Below are positions 44,610-53,510 of a stretch of DNA of 64,000 nucleotides, in pieces. The notes beneath the pieces were generated by a model. The model worked only from the letters and a program-made list of their open reading frames with translations, had not been told where the DNA came from and made no database searches. The translations under genes and the position numbers were made by a program. Origin of the DNA: Bacteroidota bacterium (GTDB taxonomy: Bacteria > Bacteroidota > Bacteroidia > UBA4408); NCBI GenBank assembly GCA_016718805.1, contig JADKCP010000011.1, forward strand, positions 372,001 to 436,000, written 5' to 3'. Each line of letters opens with the position of its first letter. The first letter of the stretch is position 1.

Positions 44610-45053
44610 TTAAACCTCATCAAACAAGTGTTCGCTTGAAACCAATACACTAGCGAATCCTACTACAACCCCTCCTATTCCTTGCTCCAACATTTGCCAG
44701 GCACAATCAAACATAATGTTGCCTAAAGTCATTGTGCGGGTAAATGAAACACCAATTACTAAAGTTATCATGTAAAGCGAAAAACCAAAAGCTATACCTA
44801 CTAATAAGCCTTTTCGCAATGGTTGCTTTTTTAACGAAGCAATACTATCAAGCCGATGATGCGAGTAAACGATGGCTATACCCATTGAAATAATGAGGTA
44901 TACCATAATGGCAATTACAAAAAATACTTGTTTAGGATAATTAAGTCTTGAAAAATCGTTTAAAAATACTCCGTGCCAGAGGTACGACAATGAAAACATA
45001 ATTATTGCCGACATAATCCAGGAAACAAAAAAACGTTTGGTAAGTAATTTCAT
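44610..45053 (-). CDS. Small four-helix membrane protein, unrecognised
   Basis: A 147-residue protein with four predicted membrane helices (residues ~8-28, 40-62, 80-104, 118-140). Charges sit in the loops, with a basic KKQPLRKG before the third helix. I do not recognise the family. It lies 5 bp from the convergent flavoprotein gene. CAAAAATA at 45096-45103 (minus: TATTTTTG) could be its -7 element. Function unknown. Confidence 0.65.
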   Translation of the reverse strand: MKLLTKRFFVSWIMSAIIMFSLSYLWHGVFLNDFSRLNYPKQVFFVIAIMVYLIISMGIAIVYSHHRLDSIASLKKQPLRKGLLVGIAFGFSLYMITLVIGVSFTRTMTLGNIMFDCAWQMLEQGIGGVVVGFASVLVSSEHLFDEV

Positions 45054-45216
45054 GCTAAAAATAATCCACTATTTTGAACGAATTAAATGGTACTGCAAAA
45101 ATACGAAAAATTCTGTATTGTAACCGCTAATTCGATAGATAGCAAAATAAAACGATAACAGAAATTTTGTTACATTCGCTTCCATTTCAATCACAAAAAA
45201 TCATTGCTATTCCTTT

Positions 45217-46029
45217 ATGATAAAGCATCTTCCAAATATTCAACACCTTAACTCAGATAACTTTTTTTTAATTGCCGGACCATGTGTAGTTGAAACTGAA
45301 GCAATTGTGTTTGAAATTGCCAGCACGGTAAAATCGCTGTGCAACGAATTGCAAATTCCGTATATTTTTAAAGCATCCTACCGAAAAGCAAATCGCTCAC
45401 GTTTGGATTCTTTTACAGGAATTGGTGATGAAAAAGCGCTTGAGCTCATCGCCAAAGTTGGGCAACAACTGCAATTACCAACACTTACCGATATACATAC
45501 TGCAGAAGAGGCAAGCCTAGCTGCTAAATACGTTGATGTGTTGCAAATACCTGCCTTTTTATGCAGACAAACCGATTTATTAGTCGCAGCAGCAAAAACG
45601 GGAAAAACGGTTAACATTAAAAAAGGTCAATTTTTAGCTCCGGAATCAATGAAGTTTGGCGTTGAAAAAGTGCGCCAGTCCGGTAATGACAAAGTATGGC
45701 TAACTGAACGCGGTGCTATGTTTGGTTACCAAGATATGATTGTTGATTTTCGTGGTATTCCTGAAATGCAAAAAAACAATGTACCGGTGGTGTTAGACAT
45801 TACCCATTCCTTGCAACAACCCAATCAAAGCAGTGGTGTTACCGGTGGTAAGCCCGAATTAATTGCAACCATTGCCAAAGCAGGAATTGCTGTTGGAGCA
45901 GATGGTATATTTATAGAAACACATCCTGATCCTTCAAAAGCCTTGTCAGACGGAGCTAATATGCTTCCTCTAGATAAGTTAGAAGCATTGTTGAAACAAC
46001 TCATTAAGATTAGAAAAGCAATTCGTTAA
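45217..46029 (+). CDS. kdsA: 3-deoxy-8-phosphooctulonate synthase
   Basis: A 270-residue TIM-barrel enzyme that condenses arabinose 5-phosphate with PEP to give Kdo 8-phosphate for lipid A core. Signatures: AGPCVVETEA, FKASYRKANRSRLDSFTGIG, VDVLQIPAFLCRQTDLL, NIKKGQFLAPESMKF, WLTERGAMFGYQDMIVDFR, DITHSLQQP and IFIETHPDPSKALSDGANMLPL. The metal-independent form has Asn in place of the metal-binding Cys. Here NIKKGQ is consistent, but I do not claim which type. Its stop shares the base at 46029 with the next gene's ATG. Confidence 0.96.
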   Translation: MIKHLPNIQHLNSDNFFLIAGPCVVETEAIVFEIASTVKSLCNELQIPYIFKASYRKANRSRLDSFTGIGDEKALELIAKVGQQLQLPTLTDIHTAEEASLAAKYVDVLQIPAFLCRQTDLLVAAAKTGKTVNIKKGQFLAPESMKFGVEKVRQSGNDKVWLTERGAMFGYQDMIVDFRGIPEMQKNNVPVVLDITHSLQQPNQSSGVTGGKPELIATIAKAGIAVGADGIFIETHPDPSKALSDGANMLPLDKLEALLKQLIKIRKAIR

Positions 46030-46826
46030 TGCATTCATTTTCAAACAAAGTAGTTTGGATTACAGGCGCTAGCTCAGGCATTGGAGAAGCGTTGGCCTAT
46101 GAGTTTGCAAAATTAAATTGCAGCTTAATACTCAGTGCCCGCCGCTTGAATGAACTAGAGCGTGTAAAAAAAAATTGCACGAATGATGCTTCAAAAATTA
46201 TTTTACTTCCGTTTGATTTATCAGATGCTTCCTCGCTCAATGGATTTGCCGTTCAAGCTCAAGCAGCATTTGGACGAATAGATGTGCTTATCAATAACGG
46301 CGGTGTGAGTCAACGTTCTTTTGCCAGCGAAACATCGCTCGATATTGATCGAAAAATAATGGAAATAAATTATTTTTCAACGGTTGCCCTAACTAAAAGT
46401 GTATTGCCAATGATGATTGCTCAAAATAGCGGTTACCTGGTAATTACAAGTAGTGTAGCTGGAAAATATGGATTCTTTCTGCGTTCTGCATACGCTGCAT
46501 CAAAACATGCCTTGCATGGGTTTTTTGAATCGCTTCGTTTGGAAGTCATGAAACACAATATAAAAGTTTCATTAATTTGCCCGGGTAAAATTCGCACAAA
46601 TTTATCGCTTCATGCATTGACAAAAAATGGAGAGGCGTTTAATAAAGTAGATGAAGCTTTTAAAAATGGAATGTCGCCGGAACTGTGTGCAAAAAAAATT
46701 ATAGCAGGATTGATAAAGGAAAAAGAAGAACTCTTAATTGGTGGTAAAGAAATAATTCCGGTGTATTTGAAACGTTTTTTTCCTTCTATTTTTACCTGGA
46801 TTATGAGCAAACAAAAAATTGAATAA
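46029..46826 (+). CDS. Short-chain dehydrogenase/reductase
   Basis: A 265-residue classical SDR. The NAD(P) motif TGASSGIGEA is at residues 13-22, NNGG appears in the middle (INNGGVSQRS), the catalytic SSVAG / SAYAASKHAL motif gives Ser, Tyr and Lys, and PGKIRT follows. The C-terminal part contains GGKEIIPVYLKRFFP with a hydrophobic end (FTWIMSKQ), a layout I associate with DHRS7-like reductases that bind membranes. Substrate unknown. The ATG overlaps the kdsA stop by one base, so the two are co-translated, although no shared pathway is evident. Confidence 0.88.
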   Translation: MHSFSNKVVWITGASSGIGEALAYEFAKLNCSLILSARRLNELERVKKNCTNDASKIILLPFDLSDASSLNGFAVQAQAAFGRIDVLINNGGVSQRSFASETSLDIDRKIMEINYFSTVALTKSVLPMMIAQNSGYLVITSSVAGKYGFFLRSAYAASKHALHGFFESLRLEVMKHNIKVSLICPGKIRTNLSLHALTKNGEAFNKVDEAFKNGMSPELCAKKIIAGLIKEKEELLIGGKEIIPVYLKRFFPSIFTWIMSKQKIE

Positions 46827-46865
46827 TTGTAGCTACAAAGTATATTAAAGTAATACCTCACAAAC

Positions 46866-47924
46866 ATGAAACAAAACATAATTGGAGTACAGCAAGTGGG
46901 CGTTGGAATACCTGATGTTCAAAAGGCATGGGAATTTTATCGTCGAAATTTTGGTATGGATATTCCTGTTTTTCAGGATAGTGCAGAAGCGAAATTAATG
47001 ACACGGTATACAGGTGGAGAAGTACATGCACGAAGTGCAATAATGGCCATTAATTTACAAGGTGGAAGTGGACTTGAAATATGGCAATTTACTAGTCGGC
47101 CAACTAATCCTGCAACATTTGAATTGCAATTGGGTGATTATGGAATATTTATTACACGTATTAAGAGTAAAGACGTTGCTGCCACTTTTGAACAAATGCA
47201 ACAACAAAAATTAGATATACTTGGTGGATTGAAAAAAGATCCAGGTGGAAATCCTTATTTCTTGGTGAAAGATTATTTTGGAAATATTTTCCAAGTTGTT
47301 CCGGGTACTGAATGGTTTCGTAAAGAAAAACATTTGACCGGAGGTGTTTGTGGAGCACAAATCGGCGTGAGCAATATGGAAAAATCCATGAAGTTTTATG
47401 GTGAATTGTTAGGCTATGATAAAGTATTGTACGATGCCAGCGGAGTATTTGACGATTGGAAAGACTTGCCGGGTGGAGCAAATACTTACCGAAGAGTTTT
47501 GCTAAAAAGAACGGTAGAAAATTCAGGAACATTCAGTCGTTTGTTAGGTTCAAGTCAAATTGAATTGGTGCAGGTGATGGATCGTAAGGCCCGTAAAATT
47601 TTTGAGAACCGCTATTGGGGAGATGCCGGATTTATTCATTTTAGTTTTGATGTGCGCGATATGAAAGAGTTGGAAAAAAACTTTGCGGCTCACGGTTATC
47701 CGTTTACTATTGATAGTAATACCTCTTTTGATATGGGAGAGGCAGCAGGTCACTTTAGTTATATAGAAGATCCGGATGGAACTTTAATCGAATTTGTTGA
47801 AACCTATCGAATTCCAATTCTAAAAAAAATAGGCTGGTATTTAGATGTTTCAAAGCGCGATCAAAATAAACCCCTACCCGATTGGATGTTGAAATCGCTT
47901 AAGTTTAGTCGTAAAAAAGATTAA
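46866..47924 (+). CDS. VOC-family metalloenzyme-like protein with two glyoxalase modules
   Basis: A 352-residue protein with two VOC modules. The first (~1-150) has IGVQQVGVGIPDVQKAWEFYRRNFGMD and PYFLVKDYFGNIFQVV. The second (~155-325) has CGAQIGVSNMEKSMKFYGELLGYD and GHFSYIEDPDGTLIEFVETY, with GFIHFSFDVRDMKELE between. The conserved histidines and glutamates suggest a metal site in the second module. Substrate is unknown. Dioxygenase or isomerase chemistry is typical of the superfamily. It ends with a good terminator. Confidence 0.78.
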   Translation: MKQNIIGVQQVGVGIPDVQKAWEFYRRNFGMDIPVFQDSAEAKLMTRYTGGEVHARSAIMAINLQGGSGLEIWQFTSRPTNPATFELQLGDYGIFITRIKSKDVAATFEQMQQQKLDILGGLKKDPGGNPYFLVKDYFGNIFQVVPGTEWFRKEKHLTGGVCGAQIGVSNMEKSMKFYGELLGYDKVLYDASGVFDDWKDLPGGANTYRRVLLKRTVENSGTFSRLLGSSQIELVQVMDRKARKIFENRYWGDAGFIHFSFDVRDMKELEKNFAAHGYPFTIDSNTSFDMGEAAGHFSYIEDPDGTLIEFVETYRIPILKKIGWYLDVSKRDQNKPLPDWMLKSLKFSRKKD

Positions 47925-47928
47925 GAAC

Positions 47929-47962
47929 AACCCGATAGTATGTAAATTGCTATCGGGTTTTT
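47929..47962 (+). terminator. Rho-independent terminator after the VOC gene
   Basis: CCCGATAG (47931-47938), an 11-nt loop, CTATCGGG (47950-47957), then T5. It overlaps the region just before the next gene's ATG at 47974, so that gene must start from a promoter inside or after the hairpin, or be read through. Confidence 0.8.
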
Positions 47963-47973
47963 ATTTTAAACCA

Positions 47974-49260
47974 ATGCGCAGTGCTACCATTTTAATCACT
48001 ATTCTTTTTCTTTTGTTTCACAAGTATCATTTTGCTGAAGGCGAATCAACACCGCTTGCGATAGACTTTAAACCACTTGGTTTTGAAGCAGCAAAAGCCC
48101 TGGCTAAACAGAGTGGAAAACCCATTTTTATGGATGTTTACGCAGTTTGGTGCATCCCCTGTAAGCAATTTGAAAAAACAGTTTTTACGGATAAAGAAGT
48201 GGGAGAAAAATTTAATTCCTGGTTTATTAATTTAAAGATTGATGCTGAAAAGGAAGAAGGGAAAAGAATTTTTTCTCTTTATAAAGTGGGTGGTTATCCA
48301 ACAGGTATTTTCATTACTGCTGATGGTACGCTGCTTTCAAAATTTGAAGGTGTACTTCCAAAAAATCTATTTATTGAATATGCCGAAAATGCTCTGGAAT
48401 TAAATAATAATCCAACTGGATATGCTACTGCGCTTAGTACCTATGAAGCTACTAAAAATGATTTAACTAGTATTCGCAACTTGTTACGATTTTGTAATTT
48501 ATCAGGAAATACAATGCCTTTAGAAGCAATGGATAGGTATTTTGCAACCTGCTCAACATCCACCGTAGAAACCGACTCATCGCTTCTTCGAAAGTGGTTG
48601 CGCACTAAACCCATTGTTATCTCCGGAAACGAGACATACTCTTATTTTTTAAAACAGAGCAACCTAATTAGTAAAGTAGTAAATGTTGATACAACTTACC
48701 TCTCAGGATTTTTTTACAATTCACTTCAAAGTTCTTTACAAGCTGCTATTGCAAACCAACATGAACCTAGCTTACAAAAAGTGCTTACATTAAATTCAGA
48801 GTTACCAAGGCAGTATAGACAAGCCGAGAATATAGAATTTGAGCTGAATTATTTTTTAGAAATAAAAGATATGCAAAGCTACTTCCAAAAAATGAATGTT
48901 TATTGTCGCGCCAATTATTCAAAAAAAATTAAACCAAAAACTAAAGATGAAGCCGCCAAAATTGCTGCGCAAATAAATAATTTTGGCTGGAGTTACTTCA
49001 TGTATGCCGATAAAAAAGAAGATCTAATGTTGGCTGCAACTATTATGGAAACCTGCATTGCTATTGACAGTTCCTTTGCCGCCTGGTATGATACTTATGC
49101 AGGAATTATCTACAAAATGGGAGATGTAAACAAAGGCATCGATTTGGAAAACAAGGCAGTGCTTTATGCGAACAAAAGTGCCTATGAACAACAAATTTAT
49201 CGTACAAAAATAGAACGCATGAAGCGGGGCGAAAAAACCTGGATACCTGAAGAGTATTGA
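47974..49260 (+). CDS. Secreted thioredoxin-like protein with long C-terminal domain
   Basis: A 428-residue periplasmic protein. The ATG at 47974 is preferred because it gives a clean signal peptide (TILITILFLLFHKYHFAEG). The TTG at 47947 lies inside the terminator stem. The thioredoxin-like domain (~30-150) has VWCIPCKQFEKTVF, active site C60 and C63 (WCxPC). GGYPTGIFI gives the cis-proline. The remaining ~280 residues are a helical TPR-like region (LNNNPTGYATALSTYEATK, LENKAVLYANKSAYEQ). The role is disulfide handling in the envelope. The long C-terminal domain suggests a protein partner. Confidence 0.85.
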   Translation: MRSATILITILFLLFHKYHFAEGESTPLAIDFKPLGFEAAKALAKQSGKPIFMDVYAVWCIPCKQFEKTVFTDKEVGEKFNSWFINLKIDAEKEEGKRIFSLYKVGGYPTGIFITADGTLLSKFEGVLPKNLFIEYAENALELNNNPTGYATALSTYEATKNDLTSIRNLLRFCNLSGNTMPLEAMDRYFATCSTSTVETDSSLLRKWLRTKPIVISGNETYSYFLKQSNLISKVVNVDTTYLSGFFYNSLQSSLQAAIANQHEPSLQKVLTLNSELPRQYRQAENIEFELNYFLEIKDMQSYFQKMNVYCRANYSKKIKPKTKDEAAKIAAQINNFGWSYFMYADKKEDLMLAATIMETCIAIDSSFAAWYDTYAGIIYKMGDVNKGIDLENKAVLYANKSAYEQQIYRTKIERMKRGEKTWIPEEY

Positions 49261-49408
49261 ATGTAGTGTATTTCATTTGACTTCATCTTTTTTGTGTGCC
49301 AAGTCCAAATCATTGATAGGTATTATAGCAGCCAATGCAAGTAGATTTCGTTTAGTAAATTCTAAAATTGAATTATTATTTCTACATTTCGTTTTATAAA
49401 ATACAGGT

Positions 49409-50875
49409 ATGAATAAAACCTCACAATTGATTGAAGAAAGCGAAAAAGACCCTGCACTTTACAGTGAAGATTTAGCACCTATACCTAGCACTGAGCGAAC
49501 CTGGAATACCTGGAATTACGCAGCTTTGTGGATTAGTATGAGTTTGTGTATTCCTACCTACATGTTGGCAAGTTCGCTCATTGAAGGCGGTATGAATTGG
49601 TGGGAAGCCATTTTAACTATCTTTTTAGGCAATGCAATTGTATTAATTCCAATGATATTGAATGGTCATGCAGGCGCAAAATTCGGAATACCTTTTCCGG
49701 TTTTTGCACGTGCAAGTTTTGGAGTGAAAGGGGCAAATATTCCTGCCATTTTACGCGCCATAGTTGCTTGTGGTTGGTTTGGAATTCAAACATGGATTGG
49801 AGGCTATGCAATTTATCTAATGTTGAAACTTTGGTTTCCCTTCCTCGAAAATTTACCTTCCCTATTTCCTACATCCTTTAGTTTACAGACAGGGCCGGCA
49901 ATAACCTTTCTGTTATTTTGGATATTAAATATGTACGTTGTTTACTTAGGCGTTGACAGCATCAAAAAGTTATTGGTTTTTAAAGCTTTCTTTTTACCTG
50001 CTGCTGCACTTGCATTGTTGTTTTGGGCTATTAATGCAGGACACGGACTTGGGCCCATATTATCGCAACCAAGTAAGTTTACGAACTCTGCTGATTTTTG
50101 GAAATTCTTTTTTCCGGCATTAACCGGTATGGTGGGATTTTGGGCAACACTTTCATTAAACATTCCTGATTTCACCCGATATGCAAAAAGTCAAAGGGCA
50201 CAAATTGTTGGACAGAGTATTGGCCTGGCTCCCAGCATGACTTTATTTGCCTTTATTGGGGTAGTTGTAACTTCTGCTACTGTTATTGTATATGGTAAAA
50301 CCATTTGGGATCCATTGGAGGTAGCCGGTAAATTTGAAAGCAAACTGTTAGTAAGCTTCGCCATGATAGCTGTTGCCATTTCAACTTTAGCAACCAATAT
50401 AGCTGCAAACATTGTGAGTCCTGCAAATGATTTTGCTAATTTATCACCATCGAAAATCAATTTCAGAACCGGAGGTTATATAACCGGTGTTATTGGAATA
50501 TTGATATTTCCCTGGAAATTGATTGCCGATCCCAATGGATATATATTTACTTGGTTAATTGGCTATTCAAGCTTGTTAGGACCTATTGGAGGAATCATGA
50601 TAGTGGATTATTATTTTATTCGAAAGCAACAGTTGCAAGTGAATTTGCTCTATCAACAAACTGGAGAATATTTTTATCGAAATGGGATAAACCCAAAAGC
50701 AATCATCGCATTAATAGTAGCAATTCTTCCAAATATTCCCGGATTTTTGGTTACAATTAAAGCAATAGATGTAAGCGTTTTTGGTGAATGGGTTTCGCAT
50801 TTATACAATTATGCCTGGTTTGTTGGATTTATTGTGGCAGGAAGTGTTTACGGGTTATTAATGAAAGGAAAATAA
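49409..50875 (+). CDS. NCS1-family nucleobase/hydantoin:cation symporter
   Basis: A 488-residue carrier with about twelve transmembrane helices. Sequence blocks like those of the sodium-hydantoin transporter Mhp1 are present: RTWNTWNYAALWISMSLCIPTYM, GNAIVLIPMILNGHAGAKFGIPFPVFARASFG, ACGWFGIQTWIGG (the Trp/Gln pair that lines the Mhp1 site), GFWATLSLNIPDFTRYA and ATNIAANIVSPANDF. The neighbours are a cytosine deaminase (2 bp gap) and a dihydropyrimidinase, so import of cytosine, uracil, hydantoin or a relative is likely. The exact substrate is open. Confidence 0.88.
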   Translation: MNKTSQLIEESEKDPALYSEDLAPIPSTERTWNTWNYAALWISMSLCIPTYMLASSLIEGGMNWWEAILTIFLGNAIVLIPMILNGHAGAKFGIPFPVFARASFGVKGANIPAILRAIVACGWFGIQTWIGGYAIYLMLKLWFPFLENLPSLFPTSFSLQTGPAITFLLFWILNMYVVYLGVDSIKKLLVFKAFFLPAAALALLFWAINAGHGLGPILSQPSKFTNSADFWKFFFPALTGMVGFWATLSLNIPDFTRYAKSQRAQIVGQSIGLAPSMTLFAFIGVVVTSATVIVYGKTIWDPLEVAGKFESKLLVSFAMIAVAISTLATNIAANIVSPANDFANLSPSKINFRTGGYITGVIGILIFPWKLIADPNGYIFTWLIGYSSLLGPIGGIMIVDYYFIRKQQLQVNLLYQQTGEYFYRNGINPKAIIALIVAILPNIPGFLVTIKAIDVSVFGEWVSHLYNYAWFVGFIVAGSVYGLLMKGK

Positions 50876-50877
50876 GC

Positions 50878-51312
50878 ATGGATGAATTTATGAAACTGGC
50901 TATTGCCGAGGCACAACAAGGAATACAAGAAGGTGGAATTCCAATCGGTTCGGTGTTAGTAAAGGATGGAAAAATTGTTGGTCGCGGGCATAATAAGCGT
51001 GTTCAGGATGCTGACCCGGTAACGCATGCCGAAATTGATTGTCTTCGCAATGCAGGAAGAATTGGTTCCTATCGAGGAACTACTTTGTATTCGACATTAA
51101 TGCCTTGTTATTTATGCGCTGGAGCAATTGTTCAATTTGGAATAAAAAAAGTGTATGCCGGCGAATCAGAAACCTTCAGTGGTGCTAAAGATTTTATGTT
51201 ACAACACGGCGTAGAAGTGATAGATTTGAATTTGGAAGAATGCAAAAAAATGATGCGTGTTTTTATCCAAGAAAAACCGGAGCTTTGGAATGAGGATATA
51301 GGGGTGGATTAA
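50878..51312 (+). CDS. Cytosine deaminase, yeast Fcy1-like
   Basis: A 144-residue zinc deaminase. The start at 50878 (2 bp after the symporter stop) is preferred to the longer frame from 50788. Zinc ligands and catalytic Glu are H50, E52 (THAEI) and C77, C80 (PCYLC). The ends resemble the fungal cytosine deaminase more than bacterial guanine or tRNA deaminases: EGGIPIGSVLVKDGK, GRGHNKRVQ, AGESETFSGAKDFMLQHGVEV and FIQEKPELWNEDIG. It probably turns cytosine into uracil. Bacterial CodA is a different fold (amidohydrolase), so the gene is an unusual form for bacteria. Its operon has a symporter upstream and a dihydropyrimidinase downstream. Confidence 0.85.
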   Translation: MDEFMKLAIAEAQQGIQEGGIPIGSVLVKDGKIVGRGHNKRVQDADPVTHAEIDCLRNAGRIGSYRGTTLYSTLMPCYLCAGAIVQFGIKKVYAGESETFSGAKDFMLQHGVEVIDLNLEECKKMMRVFIQEKPELWNEDIGVD

Positions 51313-51386
51313 TAAAACATCAAATCAACAACTAAAAGAACTCAACAGATTTTTATCTTACTAAGTAAATAAACTAAAAAAGACCC

Positions 51387-52769
51387 ATGAGCATACTACT
51401 TAAAAATGGCCGAATAATAACTGCTTCAGAAGATTATGTTGCTGATATTTTTATTGAAGGCGAAACCATTAAAACCATTGGAAAAAACCTGGAACTAAAA
51501 GCCGATACCCAAATTGATGCCAGTGGAAAATTAATTTTTCCTGGTGGTATTGATCCGCATGTGCATTTGGATATGCCATTTATGGGTACATTTTCGAGCG
51601 ATGATTATAGTACCGGAACCAATGCAGCTTTGCATGGAGGAACTACTATGGTTATTGATTTTATTTTACAAACACAAGGAAAGTCATTGCATCACGCACT
51701 TGGTGAATGGCAAGGTAGAAGCAATGGGAATGCATTTGGTGATTATTCCTTTCACATGGCAGTTACCGATTTTAATGACGAAACTAAAAAAGAGATTGTA
51801 CAACTGGTGGAGGAAGAAGGAATCACTTCATTTAAAACTTTTATGGCTTATAAAGGTGCATTGATGATCGATGACCGTCAAATGGTGGGCTTGATGAACG
51901 AGGTAAAAAAATGTGGTGGTTTGGTAACTGTGCATGCCACGAATGGCGATATGATTGATTTTTTAATTGCAAAGCACAAAAGCGAAGGCAAATTGGAACC
52001 TTTATTTCACTATTTATCCCAACCCGAAATTACCGAATCGGAGGCTACCGGCAGATTTGCCGACATGGCATATCACACAGGTGTTCCTGCTTATGTAGTG
52101 CACATGACCTGTGAAGGTGCTTTAAATCAAGTAAGAGATGCTGCAAAGCGAAACCAGCGTGTGTTTGTTGAAACCTGTATTCAATATTTGGTGTTGGACG
52201 CTAGCTTGTATCAACAAAATTTTGATGGAGCCAAATACGTGATGAGCCCTCCCCTGCGCGAATTAAAAGATCAAGAAAGTTTATGGGCAGGCATTAATCA
52301 GGGAACTGTAAATGTGGTAGCTACCGACCACTGTCCGTTTATGTGGGAGCAGAAAAAAATGGGACTCAATGATTTCAGCAAAATCCCCAATGGGCATCCG
52401 GCCATCGAACACCGCATGGAATTATTGTTTAGCGAAGGGGTATCAAAAGGAAAAATATCGCTCAATAAATTTGTTGAAGTAAGCAGCACCAATGCTGCAA
52501 AAATATTTGGCATGTATCCCCGTAAGGGAACAATAGGAATTGGAAGTGATGCAGATTTGGTGGTGTTTGATCCTTCAAAAAAACATACACTTAGTGCAAA
52601 GGCACATCACATGAATGTTGATTACAGCGCCTATGAAGGAAAAGAGTTGATCGGAAAATGTGAAAGTATTTTATTACGCGGACAAATTGCCGTTGATAAA
52701 GGCGAAACCAAAGTAAGCAAAGGCTATGGTAAGTTTATTAAACGCGGAAAAAGCTCCTTGATTGTATAA
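51387..52769 (+). CDS. hydA: Dihydropyrimidinase / hydantoinase
   Basis: A 460-residue amidohydrolase. The metal-binding set is visible: H58 and H60 in DPHVHLD, the carboxylated lysine K150 in SFKTFMAYKG, H183 in VHATNGD, H239 in VHMTC and D314 in ATDHCP. The product hydrolyses dihydrouracil, dihydrothymine or hydantoins to the carbamoyl amino acid. It lies 74 bp after the deaminase and 1 bp short of a convergent gene. Dihydropyrimidine dehydrogenase and beta-ureidopropionase, which would complete the reductive pyrimidine route, are not in this window. Confidence 0.93.
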   Translation: MSILLKNGRIITASEDYVADIFIEGETIKTIGKNLELKADTQIDASGKLIFPGGIDPHVHLDMPFMGTFSSDDYSTGTNAALHGGTTMVIDFILQTQGKSLHHALGEWQGRSNGNAFGDYSFHMAVTDFNDETKKEIVQLVEEEGITSFKTFMAYKGALMIDDRQMVGLMNEVKKCGGLVTVHATNGDMIDFLIAKHKSEGKLEPLFHYLSQPEITESEATGRFADMAYHTGVPAYVVHMTCEGALNQVRDAAKRNQRVFVETCIQYLVLDASLYQQNFDGAKYVMSPPLRELKDQESLWAGINQGTVNVVATDHCPFMWEQKKMGLNDFSKIPNGHPAIEHRMELLFSEGVSKGKISLNKFVEVSSTNAAKIFGMYPRKGTIGIGSDADLVVFDPSKKHTLSAKAHHMNVDYSAYEGKELIGKCESILLRGQIAVDKGETKVSKGYGKFIKRGKSSLIV

Positions 52770-52770
52770 A

Positions 52771-53325
52771 TCAGAATCGATTCAACTGTTGCATATAGCC
52801 CAGTTTTTCGTTAAACTTTATGCTATTTCCTAAATTTTTTGCCTGCTTAATTTGGCTTTCGGTATAATTGGATAGGTAGGTTGCTGATAAAATAAAAATT
52901 CTTCCGCTTACACACATCAGGTAGTATTCAGCAACATAAGGATTGCTTTTACTTGTGGATGTTACTTGCATAAACTTACCTCTTAACTCACCGAAATTCA
53001 TGTTGTAAGTATCGTGTTCAACTATATCGTTGGCATATACTTGAAGCGTGTTTCCAATTATGATAGTGTATAAACTGTCTAGGTCTAATCCGTTCATAAT
53101 GCGCGTATAATTGTATTCGTCTGAAATAAAAAACGAGTAAATAACCCCGTTGTAACGTCCTTCCATCAATCGACGCAAATCATAGCTTTGATCGCTGTGT
53201 TCAACAGGAAAATCAAAAGATAAGGTATTCTCAAATGAAAGTAGCCTCAAGGTATCTGTTTGAGCAAATGATTGTTGCTGAGCGAATGAGCAAATAATGA
53301 GCATTACATGAAGGATTCTTTTCAT
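52771..53325 (-). CDS. Unrecognised small secreted protein
   Basis: A 184-residue protein, if the start is the ATG at 53325 (the longer frame from 53346 adds seven residues). A signal peptide precedes a Gln-rich stretch (ILHVMLIICSFAQQQSFAQ). The mature part is beta-rich with LRLLSFENTLSFDFPVE and EYYLMCVSGRIFILSATY. No family is recognised. It ends 1 bp from the convergent hydantoinase. TAATTTTG on the minus strand at 53405-53398 may be its -7 element. Confidence 0.6.
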   Translation of the reverse strand: MKRILHVMLIICSFAQQQSFAQTDTLRLLSFENTLSFDFPVEHSDQSYDLRRLMEGRYNGVIYSFFISDEYNYTRIMNGLDLDSLYTIIIGNTLQVYANDIVEHDTYNMNFGELRGKFMQVTSTSKSNPYVAEYYLMCVSGRIFILSATYLSNYTESQIKQAKNLGNSIKFNEKLGYMQQLNRF

Positions 53326-53510
53326 TGAGTTATATGTGAATATCATAGTTTATTTTAACCTGTTATAATTCAGAAATAGCTTTTACTACCCTAGATACAA
53401 AATTAGTTATTAGTTTTATTCCGTATTAAATTCTTAAAGTTACTCTCCATTTTGCAACTCATTCAATGAATAAAAATATGCACCACTTGACAGAGCGTCT
53501 AAATTCAAAA

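Noticed and set aside
50788..50877. 30 extra N-terminal codons of the cytosine deaminase
   Set aside because: They overlap the end of the symporter gene and lack family similarity. The ATG at 50878 is the family start.
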